A stretch of DNA of 64,000 nucleotides, taken from positions 36,779,340-36,843,339 of the forward strand of contig NC_049911.1 of the NCBI RefSeq assembly GCF_001411555.2, written 5' to 3'. The translations under genes were made by a program, and so were the position numbers. The notes beneath the pieces were generated by a model. That model saw nothing but the letters and a program-made list of their open reading frames with translations. It searched no databases and was not told the DNA's origin. Origin of the DNA: Juglans regia. Its lineage: Eukaryota; Streptophyta; Magnoliopsida; Fagales; Juglandaceae. This document shows, piece by piece, positions 37,001 through 48,859 of the stretch (position 1 is the stretch's first letter; every line of letters begins with the position of its first letter).

Positions 37001-37999
37001 TTGTGTGCCTCTCGCATAATATCGGCAAGTCGTCGTACTATAGTGCCAGCACCAAAGACAATGGCCACATTATTATCAAATGAAGAAAGAATGAATGAAA
37101 TGAATCATTAACAAAATCCCTTTCTGTTTGGTTGTCGAGAAACTTAAGCGAAAACCAAACCAAAATGCTCAAAGTTTTATGAAATTGAAGATTTTTTTTT
37201 TTTTTTAAAAAACTTATATTCTAAAAGCATTAACCGCTGCCATCTTAAGGCTCAGCCAGGTTGCCAAGATAATTGAGGAGAAGGCAAATAAAGCGGAAGC
37301 AAAAGATAAGTGACTCTGTTTCTGTTCGGTTTTCGAGAAAGAAAATTTAGGACGAAAGGGAAGCGAATTTCTCAAAAACTTTCTTATAAAACGAACAAAG
37401 GAAACTGCATGTCAAGCATTAACGTGGAGTTCTACCAAAGTTTCTGTTTGGTTGCCAAGGAAATTGCAGATACGCGGAGGAAAAGAAATAGAAAGGCTCA
37501 AAGAAAATACAACCAACTAAAACTGCGAGTTGAATAGAAGAAGAAAATAAACAATATCATGTGAAACAACGAGGCAGGCTATTTTCCTTTCAACTTATTT
37601 TCCTGCAGTATCTCCGACTCCAAACAGAGCATTATCATTTCGATTTTTCTTCCTTTCTCTTATTTTCCAGACAAAGAAAACGGGGACATAGAAGGTAAGA
37701 GATTGAAGACAGAGGGCGAAGTAACAAACTCGGATTCCGTGACCGTCGTCGGAGACTTGGATGAGTTTGAGGCCGCCGTCCTTGACAACTACGCTTATGG
37801 AGGTGGAGTGGGCGTCGAGGCTGTTCTCCACCAGCTCTTTAACGGCGGATACCGGCCGTTGGATCACCTCTCCTGCCGCGATTCGGTTGACCACGGAGTC
37901 ATCGAGGCGGGAAATTTTGGGAGGATCTTTTGGTTGCGTCGCTTCGTCCATTTCCATCGGGAGAGGCACAGCGTCGCAATCGCCGGGTTGGGTTTCCAT
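27067..37999 (-). CDS. MLH1: DNA mismatch repair protein MLH1
   Basis: Sixteen exons on the minus strand: 37999-37730, 37037-36865, 36596-36524, 36207-36073, 35493-35283, 34238-34090, 32379-32281, 31819-31750, 31606-31471, 30486-30392, 30297-30189, 30007-29842, 29208-29047, 28321-28147, 27649-27486, 27111-27067. They sum to 2232 nt, 743 residues; all phases close and every border is GT-AG. Seen: GHKL ATPase motifs [10 protein letters not shown] (54-63), DDGHGI (84-89), TTSKL and [12 protein letters not shown]; the transducer domain with [12 protein letters not shown]; and the MLH-specific C-terminus [20 protein letters not shown], whose final FERC contributes to the endonuclease site of the PMS1 partner in yeast and human complexes. 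The nuclear MutL-alpha and MutL-gamma complexes act in mismatch repair and meiotic crossover. The gene is intact although its introns have accumulated transposon fragments. Confidence 0.96.
28437..28600. mobile_element. Candidate LINE 3' fragment in an MLH1 intron
   Basis: An oligo-T run followed by TAAGAGATAAATTTTATTAATG and AAAAGGCCAAAACCATGTACAAAGG resembles the reverse complement of a LINE 3' end with its poly(A) tail. No coding part remains. Identification is by style only. Confidence 0.35.
31042..31091. repeat. 50-base poly(A) run in an MLH1 intron
   Basis: An unbroken A tract on the plus strand, so a T tract in the MLH1 pre-mRNA, between exons 31606-31471 and 30486-30392. It may be a retroposon tail or a microsatellite; its length is likely unstable. 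Confidence 0.85.
32010..32110 (+). mobile_element. Candidate tRNA-derived SINE remnant
   Basis: GGTTCAAATCCC at about 32071-32082 is a good match to a pol III B box, with TGGTAGCATGGCC about 50 bp upstream as a weak A box and an A/T-rich stretch downstream. The spacing is plausible for a tRNA-related SINE, but no cloverleaf is evident, so it is not called a tRNA gene. Confidence 0.3.
32440..32665. repeat. Candidate dispersed repeat in an MLH1 intron
   Basis: A GC-richer block (GACGAGGAAACCCGGAGACT ... GGGTTCAAACCTTGGACC ... GGGAGCATACCAC) stands out from the AT-rich intron and has no coding capacity. It reads like a dispersed repeat with a B-box-like GGTTCAAACC, but no ends are defined. Confidence 0.3.
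34433..35190. mobile_element. Non-autonomous hAT element with perfect 8-bp target duplication, in MLH1 intron 5
   Basis: GTCCCTAC flanks the element on both sides (34433-34440 and 35183-35190). The 742-bp element (34441-35182) begins TAGGGCTGCAAACGGGCCGG, and its inverted right end begins TAGGGGTGATTAACGGTCCGG, matching hAT-type terminal inverted repeats. Each arm (about 34450-34600 and 35010-35170) is packed with GGTCCGGTCC/GGACCGGACC units on both strands, and the core is AT-rich. The arms can fold on themselves and on each other. There is no transposase ORF. It lies between MLH1 exons 5 and 6 and leaves both splice sites untouched. Confidence 0.88.
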
Positions 38000-38622
38000 G
38001 AGTGAAGTTCAGACTAGAGAGAGAGGGAGGGAGGGAGGGAGCAGAGAGGCTCCTCGATTCCTTTTCGTGTAATAATAATGTGGATGTGAACAAAATGCAC
38101 ATGACATCCTAGGTGTAGCCCACCAAAGACAATTCGGCCCAACCCAAAATAGCAGCAGACTGCAGTTAGTCGTTAAAATGGACGAAAACAAGGCTGCCTA
38201 GCCTTGCGGTTGCCAACGGAAACCGTGGAATTAAGTTTTTGGGTAAAGCGAGAATCAGTAGCCAGAACGAAAACGTGGAGAATCAAAACCCAAGTGTTCA
38301 TGTAACTCTACTCTACCACCGTTTAAATGTTGTTATTAGATTGCTGTGGTGTTGAAGCAATAATGTCTTCTTCATTTGCTGCCATTATGAATATGACATT
38401 ATTAACAACAAAATAATTAAATTCCCCACAACACCCATATATCAACGTCTCCTTACGAAAGTACCGGTTTGGTTGGAGAAGGGTGAGGGAGGGGGGAGGG
38501 GGAAGAAAAACGAGCAGAGAAACTAGGGACGAAGAGGCAAAGCTTTTAGCTTATATACAAATCATGTGTATCCAAGTTCTGCTCTCTCCTCTCTTGGGTT
38601 TCAAATATGTCAGCGGGAGAGC
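38000..38622. other. MLH1 promoter and RNF170-like 3' flank
   Basis: A compact 620-bp spacer between two genes on the same strand. It holds the MLH1 5' leader (a GA-rich run at 38015-38045 just upstream of the ATG) and the 3' untranslated region of the RING gene. No other feature is seen. Confidence 0.6.
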
Positions 38623-41279
38623 TTATGAACCTCCATGACGGAAATAAAGTACAGATCGGTAAATGGCAGCAACATGGAGGAAGCAGATGAGCACTATAAG
38701 AAGATCATCCAAGAGGCCAACTATTCCCAATATTCCTGCAGTATTGTAGATAAGATTATATCATCTTCAGTTACCAAAACATGTCCACCCACCACAAAAA
38801 TATAAAAATATTTGGTGTACAAGCAGCAAGATACCTTCTGGAATGATGTCAACGGGGCTGACTATATAGACAGCACTTAGAAACATCTGTACGTAAGAAA
38901 CAGAATAAGAACTTGTCCCTCAAATACCACCAAGGATAAATTTATTCATATAATTTTTGGGCAGCATGCAAAATGGAAAACAAAAGAGGGATTGTCATCT
39001 AGACATCCAGCATGACCAAGGCAACCTCCTTAACCATTATACAGATACGGGTCTTAAGCTACGTCACATATTTCAACAAGTACAAGTTACTCAAATTGAT
39101 GGAGTTTCCATAACAACTTTGATAGTACGAATCACAAAAAACGTTGGATAGTTTGTAAAGGGCTCTAGGACTTCAAAGATCCAGATTGATGCCATGAAAC
39201 AAAAAATGCCACCATAGCTATTGTAACAGACCATGCAGCTAAGGCTGAAAAGATATATGCCTTTATTTGATTAAAAAAACAAACTGGTATCCCAATAGAC
39301 AAATAAATCGGATGCTGATGATGATGATAGCAGAAGTAAGCACGAATCTAACATAAATGAGATGCTAACATACTTGTCTGCATATCTGTATTGTTCACTT
39401 AACTGCTATGTAGACACGGGCTCTGATAACAAGAGGAAGGGATCTCCGAGGATCAAGCAGTTCTTGTAATAACCTTCGGAGGAGAAACGGAAGATCCCGC
39501 ATTCTCTATTGCAAAAAAATAAAAAATTAAATTAAAACATCTTTCAGATGTCAATTCAAAGCGACACACTGCCAGGTCCCTAGATATGAATGCAATTGTA
39601 AATAAGAAAATATGCAAGAAATGTTGCTAGCATATTTAAAAAATATATATATTATGGCCACAAATATATTACCTGAACAAGACCATTGGTACCCCCACCA
39701 AAAAGCCGATTGTATGTTTCAACCTTTTCTAGAATCTCAGCAGCCTCAGGGTCATGTCGCTGCCTTAATGAAGCTTCTCCAGGAATCAACAAGGTAATTT
39801 GACGGCGACACAGAGGACATCTACACGGCTGGAGTGCTGATCCATGATGCCAAACAAGCATAATGCAATTGCCTGAACGAGAAGAGACAACAATTTAACC
39901 ACATGATTATCCTAATATTTTTAGAAAAATGCATTATTATCAATGGCCCTTCAAGTAAAATTCTTTTCCTTATTACATAATTCATAATGGAGAGCATACA
40001 TATTTACAATGAGAATTCAAAGGCTAATAAATACAAGAGAAATGTGATGATGTACTGTGAGTATGCAGCTAGTGTGTTCAATCATTTCAGGTAAGTAACT
40101 TGTAATTACTTAGAAAGAATACATGCTTTTATAGGTATGTACAGTAGAAATGTTTTGGAATAAGTTTTATAATTTCATAGGGAAACTGTTTTTCAAAAAT
40201 AAATAATTCTTTTTATAAGAAAATTTAATGACCCTCATAATTAGGCATAACTCAAGTACACAGGTAGTACACAAGAGAGAATTACCTAATTACAGCCTAC
40301 GATAAAAAAGAAGCATACAAGTCATTAAAATTAGGAAATTGATAGATATACAACCCTTTTTACAACCTTTTATACAAATATGTTTCAAAAGAACCCCCTC
40401 TAATACAGTAGCCTTAGTCCAAGTCATTACATTTATTTATTTATTTATGTTTTTCAAAAATAAATAAATAAATATATTCCTATACTAATATGATTAGACA
40501 TGAGTGTAGTTAAAGTGAATAACATAAAACAATTCGTTCAACTAAGCTATTTGTATGGATCAAAGATTAATATTCGCGATACAATATTTGTAGATGGATC
40601 ACTCGAGTAAACATATAAGCAACTTCATTCAGAATGAAAAAAATAAAACATTTGCATGATCCTCAACCGAAGACAGAAATCATCATATGCAAATGGAGAG
40701 TTTTGCCTACAATCAAGATAGTGAAGACATTAAATCTTATGTGGCCTAAAGATGTTTCACATAGCAAGTGATATTTATCTTAAAAATAAAACTCAACTCT
40801 AGCACAGCCTTGAATATTAGACCCTGAGACAACCATACGAACCCCTTTTTTTATTGTTCAACTGTATCTAGGGAAATTATTACCAACTTCATTCAGGAAA
40901 TGAAATCGGCATCACGTCGCGGGATGTCATCTGAAGTAATCTGATAAAATGACACTCGAATCCTATGTAAGCCTGTAAATGGCAAGCGCTATGTTTGGCA
41001 GCCGATAAATGGAGGAAAAGAATGAGAATACGGAGGTTTTTTGTGATTAAGACTCCCAACAGTTGTTTTATCAGAGGGCATTATAGTTTTCTAGAATTGG
41101 CAACGGTAGGCAACGAAAAAGGCAAATTGAATCTCCAAAATTTTCCCAGAAATCAAACAGAGGAGAAGAAAAAGAAGAAGAAGGGCACCGCAGAACCAGT
41201 GGGAGCAGTTGGCTTGACATGGGATGTTGAAGCTGCTATGGCACACCGAATAGAAATCGTTCGCCGGAGGACCGTCCAT
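38623..41279 (-). CDS. RNF170-like RING membrane protein with DUF1232 domain
   Basis: Five exons, 41279-41189, 39872-39673, 39505-39404, 38886-38835 and 38735-38623, encode 185 residues with closed phases. Seen: RING region with C13, C25-S-H27, C30-G-N-C33 and CPLC, in the RNF170-style context CSHWFCGNCIMLVWHHGSA; then LPFLLRRLL and a two-helix membrane domain (AMFLSAVYIVSPVDIIPEG and GLLDDLLIVLICFLHVAAIY) typical of DUF1232. Human RNF170 is an ER ubiquitin ligase; plant members are little studied. Odd: the first zinc ligand is Tyr10 (NDFYSVC) where a Cys is expected. If real, E3 activity may be weakened or lost. Intron 1 (1.3 kb) carries a candidate LINE fragment. The rest of the protein shows no damage, arguing against a simple pseudogene. 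Confidence 0.9.
40200..40345. mobile_element. Candidate LINE 3' fragment in the RNF170-like intron 1
   Basis: TTTTTATAAGAAAATTTAATG, then CATAACTCAAGTACACAGG and TAGTACACAAGAGAGAATTACC, resemble the antisense 3' end of a plant L1-type LINE. No ORF remains and no target duplication was found. Confidence 0.35.
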
Positions 41280-42638
41280 CTCTCAGGCACGTTGTGAATC
41301 TGGGCCCTGTACCAAGTGGGCCACTGAGGTAGATCTGGATATATGGAACTGGAAGCAAGCTCTTCCCTCTAAAATATTGCGCATATTAAATTGTTAATAT
41401 CAAATAAAACCACGCCGAAATATTAAAAAAAAAAAACAAAAAAACAACAGTCGTATATGTGAATTATTAAGAGCACTCTAATGGTTTTTATATATTTTCT
41501 TATTCATCTTCAAAATTTACTCTTTTTTTTATTATTTTAATTAATGATTTTTGCAATACACCATGTATCAAGTTATCTATTCTTTTTTAATATCATTTAA
41601 ATATTCTTTTTTCTCAATATCATTTAAATATTATTTATTTCTTCTTTTTTTATAAAATTTAAATATTTTTTTAATTACCGACAAATTTATAATATTTCAA
41701 ATCTTTTAATATTTTTCATTTATTAATACGAATACAATATCTCTAATGTCAAAATGACATCAATATAACCCAATAAAAATTAAAAATTAAATAAAGATTG
41801 AAAAACTTATTTATCCTTTTTTGTGAACTTTTAATCATGTTTTGCAAAATTTTTAACATGAGTATTTATCTTTTTATTATAATAATATTGTAACTTTTTT
41901 CATGTTATATAAATAAAAGTGTAAATGTTAGAAATATAAAGTACGATTAGGAAAAAGAAATAATTAATAACAACAAAATTATATAGATGAATAGTGCATG
42001 TTAAATGTAGAAAAACACTTTAGCTCATATATGTATTTCACATTTCTTTTACCTAATCCGATTGAAGCTTTATCTTGACATATTGTTAGTCATTTTACAT
42101 CAATTTGCAAAATAAATAAGCCATCGAAAATGCTATTAGGTTGCGTTTGATTCGTTATGTTTCACATGATGATTATTTTCATTCTTTTAAGAAATATGAA
42201 TCCATGTTCTCATTCACGCATAAATAAGGATGCTAATTGTATTTCTTACACTTAGGATAAAATTAATACCGTTCACTTAGATATGGATTCGGGTGTCCAG
42301 CTATAACTCGAATTATGCCAAATCTTATGAAAAAAAAAAAAAAACTTCAGATATTCGGGTTAGGCTTAATTTATTTTGTTAGAAAGTAAACCGGATTTTA
42401 AACCACCCGCCACATGTACCTCCATTCTCGCTCCCAGTCCCAGATATGAACGAATGGATAATCAATCTCATTATCGGTCTGGTTAATTCGATTATCCAAG
42501 TTCCAGATTGGACTATTAAAAAAATTGACCCGGATGAACAATAAGCTAGAGTAGTCGAGTAGATAAACATAACTTATCAAAAAAGTAGTCGAGTAGATAA
42601 ACATATGATTGAAATTATAGTGGAAATTTTAAAATATG

Positions 42639-42997
42639 ACTCCGTTTGGTTTCACATATGATTTTCGCCCATCTCATTTTAATATCTAAATACTATTTAA
42701 ATATAAATACTTTTTAATTTTAAATTTTAAATTTTTATCTAATAATTAGCTAATTATTATAATTTTTTCAAACTTAAAAAAAATACAAAAAATAATTTGG
42801 TTTTTTTTTTCAAATTTAAAAATAAAAATAATATTAATAAATAATATTTTAACGATAGTTTATATTTATAATATTTTTATTCAATTATTTTTACCTCTCA
42901 TTTCATAAAATCTCATACAATATATTTAGTAAGACTATTTAATTACTATTTGACTATTATTTTATAATTTTTTCACATCATCTGTAATCAAACGAGA
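42639..42997. mobile_element. Short MITE-like element
   Basis: The left end CTCCGTTTGGTTTCACATAT and the inverse of the right end ATTCTCGTTTGATTACAGAT share the (C)GTTTG motif. The core is AT-rich and non-coding. Boundaries are approximate. Confidence 0.4.
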
Positions 42998-43630
42998 ATG
43001 CCTCATTTGTTATCATAAATGAGATGAGATTCGTTAAAATTAAAGTTAAAATTTAAATAAAATATTATTAAAATATATATTTTTAATATTATTTTTATTT
43101 TATAATTTAAAAAAATTGAATTATTTATTTTATTTTATATCAAAATTTGAAAAAAATATAATAATTATATGAAATAAGATAAAATAAATTAAAAAATTTT
43201 CTAAAAATAAACGAGATTATCTCAAGAATTTCGAAGCTTAGACCAAGGCCGGAAGGGCGGTCAAACCAACCCAAATTTTCTAGATGGTTGGCCACCCATA
43301 CATTTTCAAAAATTTCTGACAATGTTTGAATAATTTTATATCATGCACTCAAAAAGAGTTATTTCTCTCGTGTTTTCTTGAAGAATATTCATTCCTCACA
43401 TTTCTTATGAATACTATTATACCATAATTATTATTTATATTGTAACTAAATAAGAAAAGTGTTTTAGTCACATATGTATTTTATAATAATAAATTCATAA
43501 ATTAGTGTATCTTAATGTGGTAAGTTATATTATAAAATAGATTTAATATATTACATAAAGTTACATTATTTTATGAATTTATTTTTAAAAAATATGTTTA
43601 TAAATAATATTATATGACAAGTCAATAGAT

Positions 43631-44229
43631 CTACGTTTGGATAGTGAAGATATTTTAATACTTTTTAAATATTTTCGTACCGATGAAAAATATTCCACAT
43701 GTCAAATATAGTGAACCATCTTCTTATCAAGGTCTCTCAAAAGTCTCTCAACTTTAATATTTATCACTATTATATATAAATAAAACCATCATTAAAAAAA
43801 ATAATCATTGATGAGACCCACACTTTTTTCAATTATCTATCCAAAAGTCAACAACTCAACATATTTCACATATCTAAATAACTCAAAATATTATCAATGG
43901 GACCCACAAACTCACTTCAATTTCTACTTATAACTATTTACAAACATTTTATAATATTTATCATTATTATATAAAAAATAAAAAATAAAATCATTATAAT
44001 ATTTATCACTATTATATATAAATAAAAGTATAATTAAAAAAAATCAATCATTGATGAGACCTACACATTTTTCAATTATCTATATAAAAGTCAACAACTT
44101 AACATATTTCATACATTCAAACAACTCAAAATACTTTTAATGGGATGCACAAACCCACTTCAATCTATACTCATAACTATTCACAAATATTTTTAACACT
44201 TTTTAAATATTCTCACTACCCAAACGTAG
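43631..44229. mobile_element. MITE, same family as 18827-19247, with internal duplication
   Basis: The left end CTACGTTTGGATAGTGAAGA and the inverse of the right end CTACGTTTGGGTAGTGAGAA match at most positions. The internal block ATCATTGATGAGACC...CAATTATCTAT occurs twice about 235-240 bp apart (near 43800 and 44045), while the copy at 18.8 kb has it once. No coding capacity. Confidence 0.75.
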
Positions 44230-45049
44230 CATCGTTATTCTAAAAGATCGTGGGGCTCTTGCTAGTTAATTTTGGTCTTTAAAATTTTTTTTACATATGT
44301 TTTGTTAACACTTTTAAATATATATATTTTAAAAAAGTTTATAATATTATTAAAAAAATTTAGTTAATTATTAAATTTAAAAAAAAATCAGCAATAGCTT
44401 TCATTGGGGGCTATAAGCGGGATGACTAGCCTTTTTCTATAATATACATTATAAAACATTTTAAAATATTTAAAATATAATTATTCTACAATTAAATCAG
44501 TGTATAAAATATATTTAATCAAAATATTTATATAATTTAATTTAATTTAAAAGATAAATTTTAAAATTTAAAATTTATAAATATTTATAAATAATATTTT
44601 TTATCGAATATTATCATTTAAGTGATATGAATAATGTGTTATACATATTGTAAAAATTGTATAACTATTAAAAGATATATAGTAAATCACGTACCTAATA
44701 CTAAATAAAAAAGATTAATTCTTAAGCTGATGTATATAACACACAAAATAAAATATTTAAATAATAATATTTAATTTAAAAAATAAATTTTAAATTTAAA
44801 TTTTATAAATTAAATATTTTCATTTAAGTATGTATTCCAATTTGAGCTTAAGAATAGAATAGAATAATCGTATGTTAAATAAATAAATTGCCGCGCCCTC
44901 CCGCTTTTGAGAAAGAATCGAAGTCTGAATAGCCTGTAGGGCTTCCCCGAAACTCAGAAACGAAAAGTAAAGAAGAAAAAGGACACCGAAAGCAAAGGAC
45001 TGTGTGCTCCAACATCAGAAATCAAAAGGAATTTCAAAGAAAAAGGAAA

Positions 45050-48000
45050 ATGATTCGGTAATCGGCCTATCTCATTGATTTTTCTTCTTATATTTGTTTT
45101 AATTTCATCATTCTTTATTTATTAATTGAACGGATTTTGTAGAATGTCCTTTTTATATTTCGTCACTCTGAGTCTGGGTTCCAAGTAGTAGAATGCAGTC
45201 CAATGGCTTTTCCGATTTCTGTCACCGCAAAAGAGTTATCTGCAGCTTCATGAGGACGAATTCTACTGAAAACAAGAGAAAATAACTTTTTTATTCTCCT
45301 CCTGAAAACAGATTTTCTATTCCTTTTTCTTTTATGGGAAACGTAAGCATACTGTTTTTTTTTTTTTTCTTTATTTATTTTAGATTCAGTCACGTTTTTT
45401 GTTGTATTCGGGGCTAATTCTTTTACGTAGGAGCTATGGCTGATAAGTGTTGAGAATTTAGTTAGAAATAGTTTACTCCCAACTATTACAAGCGATGACA
45501 TTGATATCTCAATGTCTATTCCATCTCTTTGAGAGGTGCTTTATTCTTAGTGTGTTTCAGTGAGTTGGATCTGAAGTTATTTGATTCTTACACTCCTGAT
45601 TGCAGTTTCTAGATTTGGGAGGGAGATGACCCATGTCTGTTATCTCACACTCTCCGGGGCCTCGTAAGTAAGAATCCTTTACTTGTGCCTTCATTTTTTC
45701 TTTCATATTTAATTTTTGAGTGAAGTTTTTAGGCTATAGTCGTAAATTCCAAATCTCTGTTTAATTGATGAGAGAGTGGTGGAAAAGAGAAGAAAATGCT
45801 ACTTTGAATCGTGGTTTTTCGTTTTTTAATTTTATTTATTTATTTTTTCTGAAGAATGAGAAACCCAACTTGGACAGTAGGTGTGTTAGGCTTGGTCGAG
45901 TGGGGATTGTTATTTTTCCAAGCATACTATAATGAAAAACTTAAAATTTATTTCTTAGTTTATTGCACTACTATTTTTCTATCATCTAAAGCCTCTTTTA
46001 TAGAGAATATTTTTTGGTCTCTAGGAATTTCGGAGGATCAGCACTAGGGAAGTTACTGAAATCTCAATTGAACTTTCCTTGCAAGTGTCCAATTAGGCAG
46101 ATTCGAATGGCTGCTCACAATTCTATCCTAAGTGAAAGCAACAGTGAGTCGAGAGGTGCCTTGATTGTTCTAGAAGGCTTGGATCGTAGTGGGAAGACAT
46201 CACAGTCTAGTAGCCTACTCAAATACTTGGAAGGACTGGGACATTCAGCTGAATTATGGCGGTTTCCTGACAGAAGTACAGATGTTGGGCAAATGATATC
46301 ATCATATCTTACCAACAAATCACAATTGGATGATCATACAGTCCATATACTCTTTAGTGCAAATCGTTGGGAGAAAAGGTTTGTTATGTTGTTGTTTTTG
46401 TTCAACTTGCCGTGTTCTGGTTTGTGGGATTTTCGATTTATATTCTTTTTTTCGTTTTCTTTGCAGGATTTTTTATATAAGATGAAATACCCTGTTTGTT
46501 CTATAGTAGTTTCTTGCTTATTCTATTTCTTATGCATATATAGAAAGGGGAGGAAAATGATAAATCTTGGCATTTGAGAATAAAAAATTCAATGCCTGAA
46601 GTATTTTTCCTGGTTGCAGTTTCTTTGTTATCAATCTGCATATTAAACTGATTTGTTGGAGTATCATTTGACAGCCTAGTTTCATTTAAATTTTGATAGT
46701 TTTTTCTTTAGCTTGAATGGATCATAGCATATTATTTGTAATCACAGCTCAATGAATAAAATTGTAGTATTCGGAGACTATAGCAGTATCAAATCAAAGT
46801 ATCTCTAATAGTTTGTGAACTTTTCAATTTATTATATTTCTTTTGTGATAAAATTTTCCAAATTCTTCAAGCCCCCAAGCATTGCTGGGTGGAATGGCAC
46901 TGGTCTTCGCTCTTTGGGCCATCTGCAATGCAGCACTTAAATAATAGATATATTGCCGTTTGAAGTGGGGAGTGTTGGTAGATAGGTTTTCTTAGCTGCT
47001 TATGGTGACTTAGGTGATAAGAGGATCCTAATTAGTGGCTTGAGTCGTGGACCACAATGTGTGAATGCTGGGGGGTTTGGGCACTTATTGGTTAGAGAAG
47101 CTCTTGATACTTGAAAGTAGCCTGCATTGTGCTGATGAAATAGTAATAGATGCAATTCTATAATTCTTCCGTGGGTATCCTGTAAGATTGATCAATACTT
47201 CCCATTTGGGAAAATTCAAACCATTTTGTTGATAGGATGGCTTTCAGTGCACCTTCTGGAAAGAAGACAACTTGGGTTTTATTTTTTATTTTGAAACATT
47301 ATCTCTTGAGACACAGAACTTAGTGGCTGTGCACAAGCAGAATTTTGACAATGGTTGGACTTGTACTCAGTCACTTGTAATGAATTCGCAGATCATTGAT
47401 GGAAACTAAACTGAAATCTGGAACCACCCTCATTGTTGACCGTTATTCTTTTTCTGGGGTGGCTTTCTCGTCTGCCAAGGGACTTGGCATTGAATGGTGT
47501 AAGGTAAAGACATGGTTCAGACTGTTCTAGAATGAAGTTTATGTTTATTTTATTCTTGTTACAAATGAGGTCTTCTTTTGAAGGCACCGGAGGTTGGGTT
47601 GCTGGCTCCAGATCTGGTGCTGTACCTTGACATACAGCCAGAGGTAAGTTGTAGGTACCACTGTGTAGACTATTATATCAATGAAATTAAGCATGAAAGG
47701 CTCCAGCCTGATAGTGTCCTGTCCAGTTATACTGGCAACTTGCTTTCTTCAAATGTTATTTGGGGCATGAAACTGTCTTGCCTGAGAGCTAGTTTAGTTT
47801 TGCATTGTATTGCGATGTGTTATTTTTGTCTAAACTCTAACCTGTATTTTGAGACACGCATACCCCACTTGCAGTAATGTGCTTCATACATGCATGCTGA
47901 CAGATTCTAGGCTGTCAAGACCACTTGAGCCGTCTAAAAAAGGAAGAAAGGGGAGTGTAAGCAAGATGGATTATATACCCTTGTATGCAGGGGAACTCAT

Positions 48001-48859
48001 AACCCAAATCAACTGACTTTGATGTTTCTGCAAAATTGGCACTTAAAAAAAATTACTGTGAAATTGGACAACCGTCCATTGCGCCTCTGTGATAAATTAT
48101 TAAAGACAGGTTTTGCATTTATAAAATATTCTTGATGATGAAAATGAATGTAATGAATGATAGATTTCTATTGGAATAGCACTTGATGTGCCTTAGCAAT
48201 TGTAGAGATAGCATAGTGCTTCTGTTAATGAAAGTATAATACTGGTGGAAGATGAACCTGATGCACACATAGACAAACTTACGGGTTCCTCACATATACT
48301 CACACAAATTCACACCCTTCTATGGTGTGCACACACAACACGTGCACAAATACATTCATACATGCAGACTTGCATATTTCCAGGACTGAGAAGTCTTTTC
48401 AAAATCTTCAGAAAGCTGCAGAGAGAGCAGGATATGGAGGTGAGAGATATGAACAGCTTGAGTTTCAGAGGAAAGTTGCCCAATGCTATGAGGTCCTTTG
48501 TGATGCTTCCTGGAAGGTAATTTCATGCTGGTTGTGGTTCTTCTACCTTGGAGCCTGCCACTACTTGGTATAAAGCCATTCATCAACAGATATTACCCTT
48601 CAGTTTTTCTTTAACTTGTAGTTAAAAGATAATGCACTTGTACCAGACGATGGTAACACGGCTTAACTAGAATATTGTTGTCGATTGATTTCCTCTCTAA
48701 CCATTCATGTATGGATTGAATTTTATTACTGTTTGACTGCAGATAATCGATGCCTGCCAACCAATGGAAGACATCGAGAAACAGCTCCAAGAGATTGTGT
48801 TGGATTGTGTCACGATATGCCAGAAAGGCAAGCCCCTTTCGAACCTCTGGTCAAGTTAA
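45050..48859 (+). CDS. Thymidylate kinase (dTMP kinase)
   Basis: Exons 45050-45057, 46025-46378, 47392-47503, 47584-47643, 48412-48516 and 48743-48859 encode 251 residues. Seen: P-loop [10 protein letters not shown] (54-63), [28 protein letters not shown], the DRY motif in [16 protein letters not shown], and lid region [12 protein letters not shown], all as in plant TMPK (Arabidopsis ZEUS1). It converts dTMP to dTDP for DNA synthesis. The first 30 residues ([18 protein letters not shown]...) are basic and amphipathic, as in mitochondrial presequences; an internal ATG at 46107 would give a 221-residue form without them. The first exon encodes only M-I and part of R, so it is the least certain part. 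An alternative 5' exon at 45606-45663 is described separately. Confidence 0.9.
45606..45663 (+). other. Alternative 5' exon of thymidylate kinase (predicted)
   Basis: A 58-nt segment bounded by TTGCAG and GTAAGTAAG. If spliced to exon 46025 it supplies its own ATG (45626), in frame: [13 protein letters not shown] joined to NFGGSALG. If spliced between the first exon and 46025, the first ATG would read Met-Ile-Arg-Phe-stop and translation would have to start downstream. No transcript evidence is available. Confidence 0.4.

Larger units (their letters stand above)
41280..45049. other. AT-rich intergenic region with nested MITEs
   Basis: Between divergent genes (RNF170-like on minus, thymidylate kinase on plus). 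It contains short elements at about 42639-42997 and 43631-44229, plus a small direct repeat of GTAGTCGAGTAGATAAACAT at about 42551-42604. No gene is supported. Confidence 0.65.

Noticed and set aside
45163..45501. 112-residue minus-strand ORF in thymidylate kinase intron 1
   Set aside because: Lysine-rich, no recognisable domain, and antisense to an intron; treated as chance.
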